Origin: Pseudogemmobacter bohemicus
GTDB taxonomy: Bacteria; Pseudomonadota; Alphaproteobacteria; Rhodobacterales; Rhodobacteraceae
Direction of reading: 5' to 3'
Length of the DNA: 64,000 nucleotides
Assembly: GCF_003290025.1 (NCBI RefSeq)
Contig: NZ_QNHG01000002.1
Span: 570,941 to 634,940 of the forward strand
Positions 32,394-40,374 of this stretch are shown one piece after another. Under the pieces are notes generated by a model. The model was given only the letters and a program-made list of their open reading frames with translations, was not told the DNA's origin and searched no databases. The first letter of the stretch is position 1. Each line of letters begins with the position of its first letter. Position numbers and translations under genes: made by a program.

Positions 32394-34307
32394 ATGCTGA
32401 TTTTGGAAAACTCCTGGGCAGAGGCACCGCTGCCCGCCGGCACCTGGTCGCTGCGGCTGACCAATCTGTCCGAGGATGTGCTGGCGGGGTTCACGCTGTC
32501 ACTGACCTCGATCACCCGGGTGGTGGCGGGCTATGAGATCACCGGCGGGCGCCTCGCCGGGCGGCATGCGAATTTCCACCTTTTCGCGCCGCCTGAGGGG
32601 GTGGCCATCGCCCCGGGTGAAAGCTGGTCTTTTGCGATCACCGGGCTGAACCGCTCGCCCTTTCACCGCAATGATGCGGCAAAGACGGCCTGGGTCACGC
32701 TGGCGGATGGCAGCCATGTGGATTGTGTGACCGGCGATCTGATGTCTGGCTCTTCGATCCCCGCCCCGCCGCCGCCCCGCCTGCCCGAGGGGCGGCTGAC
32801 GTTGCCTTTCGCGCTGATCCCCTGGCCGAATGCGATCACGGCGGCGGCGGGGCCAGAGACAGAGCCGCCGCCCGTGATCCTGCACCTCGCGCCCGGCACC
32901 AGCCTGGCCGATCAGCGGCTGGCGCTTTCGGTGGCAGAGCTGCATCGCCGGCTTTTCCCGGCGGGGCGGCGGGTGTTCCAGCTCTCGCCCTGTCCGGGCG
33001 CGCGGGAGGTGGCATTCGCCTATAGCGCCGCGATCCCCGAGGAGGGTTTCCGGCTGGATTTCGGCGCAGCGATCACGCTGACCGCCAGTTCGGCGCTGGG
33101 GCGCCGTTACGGGCTGATCGCGCTGGCGCAGATGCTGCATGGCGCCTTCAGCGACCCGAAATTCCGCTTTCCGGCCAGCGGCAGTATCGAGGATGCGCCC
33201 CGCTATGGCTGGCGCGGTTGCCATCTGGATTGCTCGCGCCATTTCTGGCGGTTTGATCAGGTGAAGCGCGTGGTCGATATCATGGCCTGGAACCGCTTCA
33301 ACCGCTTTCACTGGCATCTCACCGATGATGAGGCCTGGCGGGCCGAGATCCTCGCCTATCCGGAGCTGACCAGCATCGGCACCACGCGCGCGGCCGGTCT
33401 GCCCTTGATGCCGCCGCAGCTGGGCGACGGGCCGGGCCGGGTCTCGGGCCATTACAGCCAGGATGAGATGCGCGCGCTGGTGGCTCATGCGGCCGGCCTT
33501 GGCATCGAGGTGATGCCCGAGATCGAGACGCCGGGCCATGCGGCCTCGGTTGTCGCCGCGCTGCCGCAACTCGTTGACCCGGATGAGCCGCCGGAAAGCT
33601 ATCACCCGGTCCAGGGATTCCCGAATAACGGTTTTAACCCGGGAATCCCTGAGACCTTCACGGTGCTGGAAACCATCATCGACGAGCTTTGTGCGATCTT
33701 CCCGTCGCGCTGGTTCCATATCGGCGGCGATGAGGTGGCGCGGAATGCCTGGCTCGACAGCCCGCGCGCGCGGGTGCTGATGCAGCGCGAGGGGCTGGCG
33801 GGGACGTTCGGGCTGCAAAGCTGGTTCCTGCGCCGGATCAAGGCGATGCTTGAGGCGCGCGGCAAGATCCTTGTCGGCTGGAACGAGGTCGCGCATGGCG
33901 GCGGGGTGCCGCCGGAAAACACCCTGCTGATGGCCTGGGAAAAGCCCGAAATCGGGATTGCGCTGGCGCGCGAAGGCTATGATGTGGTGATGACGCCGGG
34001 CCAGGCTTATTACCTCGACATGGTGCAGGGGCCGGACTGGCTGGAAAACGGCGCCGGCTGGGCCGGGCCGGTAAGGCCGGAACAAAGCTACCGATATGAG
34101 GCGGCGGGCGATTTCCCCGAGGGTCTCGCGCATCATATGAAGGGCGTCCAGGCCTGTATCTGGTGCGAGCATTTCACCACCGATGCCTGGTTCAACGACC
34201 TTGTTTTCCCGCGCCTGCTGGCGGTGGCCGAGGCCGGCTGGACCCTTCCCGGGAACAAGGACTGGCTGCGCTTTGCCGCCCAGGCCCGGCTGCATCCGAC
34301 ACTCTAG
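32394..34307 (+). CDS. Beta-N-acetylhexosaminidase (GH20)
   Basis: This is a 637-residue GH20 enzyme. An N-terminal accessory region (about 1-150) and GH20b domain lead into the catalytic barrel with HWHLTDDEAWR near residue 306 and the catalytic Asp-Glu pair in HIGGDE near residue 442. GH20 enzymes use the substrate acetamido group to release terminal GlcNAc or GalNAc from chito-oligosaccharides, glycans or peptidoglycan turnover products. No clear signal peptide is present, so it is probably cytoplasmic and acts on imported material. It is followed by the second M81 gene after nine bases. The long opposite-strand reading over this gene and the next is a codon-bias shadow. Confidence 0.92.
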   Translation: MLILENSWAEAPLPAGTWSLRLTNLSEDVLAGFTLSLTSITRVVAGYEITGGRLAGRHANFHLFAPPEGVAIAPGESWSFAITGLNRSPFHRNDAAKTAWVTLADGSHVDCVTGDLMSGSSIPAPPPPRLPEGRLTLPFALIPWPNAITAAAGPETEPPPVILHLAPGTSLADQRLALSVAELHRRLFPAGRRVFQLSPCPGAREVAFAYSAAIPEEGFRLDFGAAITLTASSALGRRYGLIALAQMLHGAFSDPKFRFPASGSIEDAPRYGWRGCHLDCSRHFWRFDQVKRVVDIMAWNRFNRFHWHLTDDEAWRAEILAYPELTSIGTTRAAGLPLMPPQLGDGPGRVSGHYSQDEMRALVAHAAGLGIEVMPEIETPGHAASVVAALPQLVDPDEPPESYHPVQGFPNNGFNPGIPETFTVLETIIDELCAIFPSRWFHIGGDEVARNAWLDSPRARVLMQREGLAGTFGLQSWFLRRIKAMLEARGKILVGWNEVAHGGGVPPENTLLMAWEKPEIGIALAREGYDVVMTPGQAYYLDMVQGPDWLENGAGWAGPVRPEQSYRYEAAGDFPEGLAHHMKGVQACIWCEHFTTDAWFNDLVFPRLLAVAEAGWTLPGNKDWLRFAAQARLHPTL

Positions 34308-34316
34308 GAGGCTGAC

Positions 34317-35750
34317 ATGCGTATTGCCATTGGTGGCATCCATACCGAATGTTCGACCTCTTCCCCGGTTTTGATGCGGGCTGAGGATTTCCGTGTGCTG
34401 CGGGGGGCGGCGCTGACCGAAAGCGACTATTTCGCTTTCCTGCACCGGCATCCGGTCGAAATCGCACCGCTCTTTCACGCGCGCGCGGTGCCGGGCGGCC
34501 CGGTCTCGCGCGAGACCTATGAGACGTTCCGGACGGAATTCCTCGCTGCTCTGGAGGCGGCGAAGCCTTTCGATGCGGTCTGCCTCGCCATGCATGGCGC
34601 GATGAAGGTCGAGGGCGTGTGGGATGCCGAGGGCGACTGGATCGAAGCCGTGCGCCAGGCGGTCGGGCCGGATATGCTGATCGCCACCAGCTATGACCTG
34701 CATGGCAATGTCTCGGCGCGTGTGGTCGACCAGATCGACATTTTCGCAGCCTATCGCACCGCGCCCCATATCGACACGCCCGAGACGATGGAGGCGGCGT
34801 TTTCGATGCTGGTGCGCGCGCTGCAAACCGGCGCGCGGCCGGGCGTCATGCGGGTGCCGGTGCCCTTGTTGCTGCCGGGAGAGCGGTCCTCGACCGAGGA
34901 TGAGCCGGCGCGCTCGCTTTACGCCGCGCTGCCGGGGCGGGAGGGGCCGGGTATCTGGCGGACCGATCTGATGATTGGCTATGTCTGGGCGGATGAGCCC
35001 CGCGCCACCGCCTGCGCCATGGTGACGGGCACCGACCCTGTGGCGATGGCTGCCGCCGGCACAGGGATCGCCGCTGACTTCTGGGCGGCGCGGGAGGCGT
35101 TTCGCTTCGGGCCAAAGACCGGCCCGCTGGATCGGATGCTGGATCTGGCGGCGGCAGCCGGGACGCAGCCGGTGATCCTTGCCGATAGCGGCGACAATCC
35201 GACCGGCGGCGGTGTCGGCGACCGCGCCGATGTGCTGGAGGCTCTGATCGCGCGCGACTGGCAGGGCGCGCTGGTGGCGGGGATCACCGACCGGCCTGCC
35301 GTTGCCGCCTGCTTTGCTGCGGGGCCCGGCGCGCGGCTGGACCTGCGGATCGGTGCCAGCCTTGATCCCGCCGGAGTGAGTGTCACGGCGCTGGCCGAGG
35401 TGGTCTCGCTGCATCCCGGGGCCAGCCCGGCAGAGGATCAGGCGGTGGTGCGGATTGGCGGCATCACCCTGGTGCTGGCGGCGCGGCGGCGGCCCTGGCA
35501 CGATCTGGCGGATTTCCTCCGGCTGGGGCTCGACCCGCGCGCGGTGGCACTTCTCGTGGTGAAATCGGGCTATCTCTCGCCCGAACTGGCGCCGCTGGCG
35601 CGGCCGAACCTGATGGCGCTGACTGCCGGAGTGGTCAGCCAGGACATCCCCGCGCTTGCGAACCTGCACCGGCAAAAGGGGATGCTGCCCTTTGATCCCG
35701 CGCCGGATTACCATCCCCGGCCCGAAGCCTCGCGACGCCTGCTGCGATGA
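34317..35750 (+). CDS. M81-family metallopeptidase (MlrC-like), copy 2
   Basis: This 477-residue MlrC-like protein begins MRIAIGGIHTECSTSSPV (conserved Glu at about 11). LAMHGAM, SYDLHGN (Asp and His ligands) and TAPHIDTPET (third His region) follow at the expected places. It is clearly related to copy 1 at 28378-29898 but differs throughout, so this is an old duplication or separate gain and not a recent repeat. It lies between the GH20 gene and an MFS gene, overlapping the latter by four bases. Two M81 enzymes in one amino-sugar locus suggest two different amide bonds or two stereochemical versions of one substrate. Confidence 0.9.
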   Translation: MRIAIGGIHTECSTSSPVLMRAEDFRVLRGAALTESDYFAFLHRHPVEIAPLFHARAVPGGPVSRETYETFRTEFLAALEAAKPFDAVCLAMHGAMKVEGVWDAEGDWIEAVRQAVGPDMLIATSYDLHGNVSARVVDQIDIFAAYRTAPHIDTPETMEAAFSMLVRALQTGARPGVMRVPVPLLLPGERSSTEDEPARSLYAALPGREGPGIWRTDLMIGYVWADEPRATACAMVTGTDPVAMAAAGTGIAADFWAAREAFRFGPKTGPLDRMLDLAAAAGTQPVILADSGDNPTGGGVGDRADVLEALIARDWQGALVAGITDRPAVAACFAAGPGARLDLRIGASLDPAGVSVTALAEVVSLHPGASPAEDQAVVRIGGITLVLAARRRPWHDLADFLRLGLDPRAVALLVVKSGYLSPELAPLARPNLMALTAGVVSQDIPALANLHRQKGMLPFDPAPDYHPRPEASRRLLR

Positions 35751-37024
35751 ACCCCTGGATCTCAACCCTGAAGCGGCATCGGGTCGTGCGCGCCTCGGCA
35801 GCCGCGATCTTTCTTTACGGCTTTGCCGGCGCCGCCACCGTGCCCTATCAGGCGCTGGTCGGCATCAGGGAGTTGAGGCTCTCGGACGCTGAATATGCGA
35901 TGATCGCGCTGGTGGCTTCGATCACCAATGTGGCGCTGGCGATCGGCTTCGGGCTGCTCTCCGACCGGTTCCAGAGCTACCGCCGCCCGCTGGTCTTCGT
36001 CTCCTCCTTTGGCGTGATCGGCTATGGCATGATCTGGGCCGTGCCCTCGGCGCTGACCTTCGCGATTGCGATGATCGCGCCGCTGGCGCTGTTCCACGCG
36101 ACGAATTCGATGCTGTTCGGCAATGTCCGCGCCCAGACCGCGCGGTTCGATCCGGAAGAGGCTGCCATCGTCAACGCCTTGATGCGGATGATGATTTCGC
36201 TGTCCTGGGTGCTGGTGCCCGGCGCGGTCGGGCTGATCCTTTCCGGACAAGAGACGATGATCGGGTCCTATCTGATCGCGGCGTTGCTGGCGGGCTGTTG
36301 CCTTGCCACCATCCTCTTCTGGCTGGAGCCCGATCACCGGTCCGATCACCGGCCCGCCCGCGAGGCGGCGCCCGAAGGGGGCACCGGCACCTCACTGCTG
36401 TCGCCGTCAAGCGGGCGCACCGACCGGCCGGCCCAGGTGCGCATAGTCGGGGCCAGCTTCGCGGGCATCGCACAGCTTTTGCACCCCGGCATTCTCAGCC
36501 GTGTGCTGGGCGTCGCGCTGATCAGCCAGGTGCTGCATGTCAATTCGGCGGTGCTGCCACTGATCCTGACCGGCCAGGCCCAGGGTGAGGCAGGCGAGGT
36601 CGGCGGCATTGTCGGCATGGTGGCGGCGCTTGAGGTGATCTTCATGTTCTTCTGGACCAGGGTGACGCGGTCGATGCCCCTGATCCATGCACTGGCGATC
36701 ACGGCGGCGCTGTATCTGGTCTACCTGACCGCGCTGGCCTTTGCGGCGGCGGTCTGGCAGATCTGGGCCGCGAGCCTGATCGCGGGCTTTGCCGCAGCCG
36801 GGATCATCTCGCTGCCGATCAGCTATCTGCTGGATCTGATCCGCGACCGGCCAGGGCTTTCCGCTTCGCTGATCGCGGTGAACATGTTTCTGGGGGGCGC
36901 GCTTGGCGCCGGGGTCTTTGCCTTTGGCAGCTGGATCGGCGGTTATCCCGCGGCCTCGATCCTGTCGGGCGTCGGCGGTGTGCTGGGCGCGGGGCTGTTG
37001 CTGGGGCTGGAGAGCAGGAAATGA
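35747..37024 (+). CDS. Major facilitator superfamily transporter
   Basis: This is a 425-residue inner-membrane protein with about twelve hydrophobic segments in two six-helix halves and the MFS loop GFGLLSDRFQSYRRPLVF (about 67-84), resembling sugar efflux/SetA-type transporters. It overlaps the M81 gene (ATGA) and the CutC gene (ATGA), so it is expressed with them. It may import a product too small for the ABC system or export an unwanted sugar phosphate or amine. Direction and cargo cannot be decided from sequence. Confidence 0.85.
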   Translation: MNPWISTLKRHRVVRASAAAIFLYGFAGAATVPYQALVGIRELRLSDAEYAMIALVASITNVALAIGFGLLSDRFQSYRRPLVFVSSFGVIGYGMIWAVPSALTFAIAMIAPLALFHATNSMLFGNVRAQTARFDPEEAAIVNALMRMMISLSWVLVPGAVGLILSGQETMIGSYLIAALLAGCCLATILFWLEPDHRSDHRPAREAAPEGGTGTSLLSPSSGRTDRPAQVRIVGASFAGIAQLLHPGILSRVLGVALISQVLHVNSAVLPLILTGQAQGEAGEVGGIVGMVAALEVIFMFFWTRVTRSMPLIHALAITAALYLVYLTALAFAAAVWQIWAASLIAGFAAAGIISLPISYLLDLIRDRPGLSASLIAVNMFLGGALGAGVFAFGSWIGGYPAASILSGVGGVLGAGLLLGLESRK

Positions 37025-37779
37025 CCCGGATCACGCTGGAAATCTGTGTCGATGATGCGGCGGGGATCATCGCCGCGCAGGAAGGCGGCGCCGACCGGAT
37101 CGAGCTATGCGCGGCCCTGGCCCTTGGCGGGCTGACACCTTCGGCCGGGCTGATCGCGCTGGCGGCGGGCTGTGGTCTGCCGGTGATGGCGATGATCCGG
37201 CCCCGCGCCGGGGATTTCTGCTGGTCGGCCTCTGAACTGGAGGCCTGCAGCGCCGAGATCCGAGCCTGTCATGCTGCGGGGCTGGCGGGGGTGGTGATCG
37301 GTGCCTCGCTGCCGGATGGCAGGCTTGACGAGCCCGCCTTGCGCCGGCTGATCCATGAGGCGCAGGGGCTTGATATCACGCTGCACCGCGCCATCGACCT
37401 GACCCCGGATCCCGCAGTGGCGATGCGGCTGGCGGCGGGCCTTGGCATCCGCCGGGTGCTGTCATCGGGAGGCGCCAGGGCGGCGCTGGCCGGGATGGCA
37501 CGGCTGCGCGCGATGGAGAGGGCCACGCCAGGGGTGACGGTGATGCCGGGCGGCGGGGTCTCGGCGGAGAATGCGGCCGAATTCGCGGCTGTGCTGAGCC
37601 TGCGCGAGATCCATGCCTCGGGATCAGCGCCGCTTCCGGCGCCGGCGCTGCCAGCGGTCACGGAATTCGGCTTTCAGCCCGCAGGCGCGCGGGGCACGGA
37701 ACGCACGAAAGTGGCGGCTCTCAGGGCGCGGCTGGATCAGATTTCGGCCTCGCGCCCGTCGGGATGCACCAGCTCGTAA
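37021..37779 (+). CDS. cutC: CutC-family TIM-barrel protein
   Basis: This 252-residue protein shows the CutC start LEICVDDAAGIIAAQEGGADRIELC, the core MIRPRAGDFCWS, and the later GVSAENAAEF. The family was named for copper tolerance, but the evidence for copper binding is weak and the fold is that of an enzyme barrel. Here it is the last gene of an operon with hexosaminidase, M81 peptidase and MFS genes. That location argues for a role in sugar or glycan catabolism. Its last 43 bases overlap the convergent nagB, so the 3' ends of the two messages are antisense. Confidence 0.88.
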   Translation: MTRITLEICVDDAAGIIAAQEGGADRIELCAALALGGLTPSAGLIALAAGCGLPVMAMIRPRAGDFCWSASELEACSAEIRACHAAGLAGVVIGASLPDGRLDEPALRRLIHEAQGLDITLHRAIDLTPDPAVAMRLAAGLGIRRVLSSGGARAALAGMARLRAMERATPGVTVMPGGGVSAENAAEFAAVLSLREIHASGSAPLPAPALPAVTEFGFQPAGARGTERTKVAALRARLDQISASRPSGCTSS

Positions 37780-38516
37780 TAATCGCGCAGCCGCAGATCC
37801 GCCGCCGCCTCGCGGTCGATCACCACCGTCACCTTGCGGTGCATCTGCAGCGCGGATGCCGGGCAGGAGGCGCAGAGCGGCCCCTCGATCATTGCCGCCA
37901 CCACCCTGGCCTTTGCCGCGCCATGGGCCAGCAAAAGCACATCTGACGCGCGGGTGATGGTGCCGATCCCCATGGTGATCGCCAGGCGCGGCACATCCTC
38001 GGGCCGGTCAAAGAAACGCGCATTGGCGTTGCGGGTCGATTGCGTCAGCGTCTTGATCCGGGTGACCGAGCTGAGGCTGGAAATCGGCTCGTTGAAACCG
38101 ATATGCCCGTTCAGCCCCAGCCCAAGGAGTTGCAGCCCGATATCGCCGGCGGTCTCTATCGCCGCCTCATAGCGCGCGGCCTCGGCCTTGGGGTCAGGCG
38201 CATCGCCGCGCGGCAGATGGGCGCGAGCCTGGTCGATATCGACATGATCGAAGAGCTGGCGCCGCATGTAATGCCAGTAGGAACAGGGATGATCGGGCGC
38301 GAGGCCGACATATTCGTCCAGATTGAAACTGGTGACCCCCGCAAAGCTGAGCCCGGTCTCGCGGTGATCCCGGATCAGCCGTGCGTAAACCGCCTCCATC
38401 GTGCCGCCGGTGGCAAGGCCAAGCACGGTTTCCGGCCTGGCGCGCAGCCGCGCGGCGATCAGCCCGGCCGCGCGTTCGGTCGCTGCGGCGGCGTCGGGCA
38501 GGATCAGAACCTTCAT
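37737..38516 (-). CDS. nagB: Glucosamine-6-phosphate deaminase
   Basis: This 259-residue enzyme turns glucosamine-6-phosphate into fructose-6-phosphate and ammonia. Family motifs are in place: ATGGTMEAVY phosphate loop at about 35-44, FNLDEYVGL with the catalytic base D67, and LGLNGHIGFNEP with H138 and the relay Glu at about 143. The C-terminal half includes the region of the allosteric lid in E. coli NagB, but shorter. It completes the pathway begun by the ROK kinase and NagA. It follows ridA by 30 bases in a separate operon with its own GAAA-N5-TTTC repeat upstream. Its end overlaps cutC by 43 bases. Confidence 0.93.
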   Translation of the reverse strand: MKVLILPDAAAATERAAGLIAARLRARPETVLGLATGGTMEAVYARLIRDHRETGLSFAGVTSFNLDEYVGLAPDHPCSYWHYMRRQLFDHVDIDQARAHLPRGDAPDPKAEAARYEAAIETAGDIGLQLLGLGLNGHIGFNEPISSLSSVTRIKTLTQSTRNANARFFDRPEDVPRLAITMGIGTITRASDVLLLAHGAAKARVVAAMIEGPLCASCPASALQMHRKVTVVIDREAAADLRLRDYYELVHPDGREAEI

Positions 38517-38546
38517 CTCCCTCTCCTCAGCCTGTCACAGAGCAGG

Positions 38547-38939
38547 TCACAACGGCTTCCAGGCGATGGCGTCGATTTCGATCTTCGCATCCACCATCAG
38601 CCGCGCTTCCACGGTCGAGCGCGCCGGGGGGTGATCCATGAAATGCTTCTCGAACACGGCGTTGAAGCTGGTGAAATCGCGCGGATCATCCAGCCAGCAG
38701 GTGACCTTGATCACATCCTCCAGCCCGCAGCCGGCCAGCTTCAGCACTGCCTTCAGGTTTTCGATCACTGCCTCGGTCTGGGCGATGATGCCGCCCTGGA
38801 CGACCTCACCATTGATGGTGGGCACCTGGCCCGAGACATGCACATAATCGCCGGCGCGCACCGCGCGGGCAAAGGGGCGGCGGGTGCCGCCGGCCTGCGG
38901 ATCGGCAATGTCGTAGCGGATGAGTCGTTTATCGGCCAT
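38547..38939 (-). CDS. RidA-family reactive imine/enamine deaminase
   Basis: This protein of about 130 residues has the RidA/YjgF/UK114 fold. Typical pieces are GDYVHVSGQVPTINGEVVQGGI, QTEAVIENLKAVLKLAGCGLEDVIKVTCWLDDP and the closing ARSTVEARLMVDAKIEIDAIA, with the conserved Arg of the active site. RidA proteins hydrolyse enamines and imines released by PLP enzymes. It precedes nagB in a two-gene operon. It may protect against reactive amine intermediates, including those from the D-threonine-aldolase-like enzyme. ATG 38939 is chosen because GGGGCTGAT precedes it; upstream ATG codons at about 38969 and 38987 are in frame. Confidence 0.88.
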   Translation of the reverse strand: MADKRLIRYDIADPQAGGTRRPFARAVRAGDYVHVSGQVPTINGEVVQGGIIAQTEAVIENLKAVLKLAGCGLEDVIKVTCWLDDPRDFTSFNAVFEKHFMDHPPARSTVEARLMVDAKIEIDAIAWKPL

Positions 38940-39027
38940 ATCAGCCCCGGATGTGGAAATGCTTTTCATCATATTCGGCAATATCATGGAATCATCAAGC
39001 CGGAATTCCAGAATTCCCGCAAGATGA

Positions 39028-39042
39028 TGAAACTGGATTTCA
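39028..39042. promoter_or_regulatory. Candidate operator, TGAAA-N5-TTTCA
   Basis: TGAAA-CTGGA-TTTCA is a perfect inverted repeat of five-base arms about 90 bases upstream of ridA-nagB. It matches the repeats before the NTF2-M81-NagA operon and the Gfo/Idh-importer operon, linking nagB to the same regulon. Confidence 0.5.
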
Positions 39043-39346
39043 TTGACGGCAGGATGACTGGATGACGATTGGCCTGCTCGGCCAGAGTTTCGTTTTCACA
39101 GGCGAAATGAGCTTCGCAGGGGCAGCCCACAGGCCGGGTGTGGCGGAGTCAGCCACGAGGGCAGAGCGCATAAGCTGCGGGCATCCCCCGAACCGGGGGC
39201 AGGGATCTTCCCGATTTTTTTGAAAGGACGCTGCTGCCATTCCGGACTGCCAGGCTCTGCCCGCTGATGCAGGACGCGGTGAGGATCGTCAGTGGCTTCA
39301 CCCATCCGGTGCCGCAACCCGGCCACCAATCTGACAATGCGGTGGA

Positions 39347-39375
39347 TTGCCTTAGTAAATTACACAGGATAATTG
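39347..39375 (+). promoter_or_regulatory. Candidate promoter of the iron importer operon
   Basis: TTGCCT (39347-39352) and TAATTG (39370-39375) are separated by exactly 17 bases within a locally AT-rich stretch (TAGTAAATTACACAGGA). This would give a leader of about 50 bases before ATG 39430. No classical Fur, Irr or RirA box is evident. Confidence 0.45.
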
Positions 39376-39429
39376 GAACGCGTTTGCGGGCCATGCCTGA
39401 CGCCGGCCTGCCCAGCCGAAAGGGATATA

Positions 39430-40371
39430 ATGATCCTCTCGTCCCGTGCCCCGCTTGCTGCGGTTTTTCTGATGGCCGGGCTGGCTTTGCCGGCGCTGAC
39501 CGTGCCAGCGCTGGCCGAGCCCGTCACCATCCTCCATTCCCAGGGGGAAACCACCATTGATGCGCCCGTCGAGAAGGTGCTGATCCTCGATGTCAATGCC
39601 CTCGATATCGCGGCGGCACTCGGGGCAGAGCCGGCGGGGGTTCTGGGCAGCAATATCCCGGCCTATATGGAGAAATTCGCCTCGGACAGCTATCCGAAGG
39701 TCGGCACGATTTTCGAGCCGGATTACGAGGCCATCGCAGCCTCCGGCGCCGGTCTGATGATCCTCGGCACCCGCACCGCGCCGGCTTACGCACAGATGTC
39801 GCAACTGCTGCCGACCGTGGATCTGAGCCTTGGCGAAAAGCATTTCGAGTCCGTCAAAGCGAATATCCTCAGCGTCGGGCAGATCTTCGGGCTGAATGAC
39901 AAGGCGGCGGCGCTGGTTGCCGATCTTGACGCAAGGATCGCGTATCTGCAGCAGGTGGCGCCACATTCCGGCACCGCGCTGATCCTTGTCACCAATGGCG
40001 GCAAGCTGGGGGCTTACGGGCCGGCTTCGCGGCTGGGCTGGATCCATAGCGAGCTGGGTTTCGCGCCCATCGAAGAGGGGATCGACGACCGTTTCCATGG
40101 CGGCGATGTGATCTCGTTCGAATATATTCTTGAACGGGACCCGGACTGGATCTTCGTTGTCGACCGTGATGCCGGGGTCGGCGATGTCGGGTCCAGCGCT
40201 GCGGCCATGCTGGACAATGCGCTGATGGCGGAAACCAGCGCCGTGAAAAACGGCCGACTGGTCTATCTCGACCCGCAGGCGGCCTATATTTCCTTTGGCG
40301 GCTATACGGCGATGACGATCCTTCTGGGCCAGATCACCGATGCGCTTTCGGGCGCGGCAAAGGCCGAGTGA
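39430..40371 (+). CDS. Iron-siderophore ABC transporter substrate-binding protein (FatB/YclQ/CeuE-like)
   Basis: This is a type III (helical backbone) periplasmic binding protein of 313 residues. The signal peptide runs to about residue 25 (AAVFLMAGLALPALTVPALA, then EPVTILHSQGETTIDAPVEKV). Family traits are LDVNALDIAAALG, VGTIFEPDYEAIAASGAGLMI and the C-terminal YISFGGYTAMTILLGQI. ATG 39430 is chosen because GAAAGGG precedes it and the signal starts there. It heads a four-gene importer operon and is matched by the TonB-dependent receptor at 43649-45643. The ligand is probably a ferric siderophore of the catecholate or citrate type, but the class is not certain. Confidence 0.88.
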   Translation: MILSSRAPLAAVFLMAGLALPALTVPALAEPVTILHSQGETTIDAPVEKVLILDVNALDIAAALGAEPAGVLGSNIPAYMEKFASDSYPKVGTIFEPDYEAIAASGAGLMILGTRTAPAYAQMSQLLPTVDLSLGEKHFESVKANILSVGQIFGLNDKAAALVADLDARIAYLQQVAPHSGTALILVTNGGKLGAYGPASRLGWIHSELGFAPIEEGIDDRFHGGDVISFEYILERDPDWIFVVDRDAGVGDVGSSAAAMLDNALMAETSAVKNGRLVYLDPQAAYISFGGYTAMTILLGQITDALSGAAKAE

Positions 40372-40374
40372 CGC

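Larger units (their letters stand above)
38940..39429. other. 490-base region without a supported gene
   Basis: This is the gap between divergent ridA and the iron importer. It holds the ridA-side inverted repeats (39002-39017 GGAATTC-CA-GAATTCC, and 39028-39042), a GC hairpin CCCCC-GAACC-GGGGG at about 39185-39199, a short GGGA-TCT-TCCC stem followed by seven T at about 39205-39224, and the importer promoter at 39347-39375. Short overlapping minus-strand readings between 39040 and 39394 switch frame without a start signal and may be remains of an insertion element or an old gene. I cannot identify the family. Confidence 0.4.

Noticed and set aside
28378-35750. Microcystin degradation
   Set aside because: Only MlrC-like proteins are present; MlrA, MlrB and MlrD are missing and the context is amino-sugar catabolism.
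32499-35765. 1088-residue minus-strand open frame
   Set aside because: It is antisense to the GH20 and M81 genes, with Arg/His/Pro-rich composition and no recognisable domain, as expected for a high-GC codon shadow.
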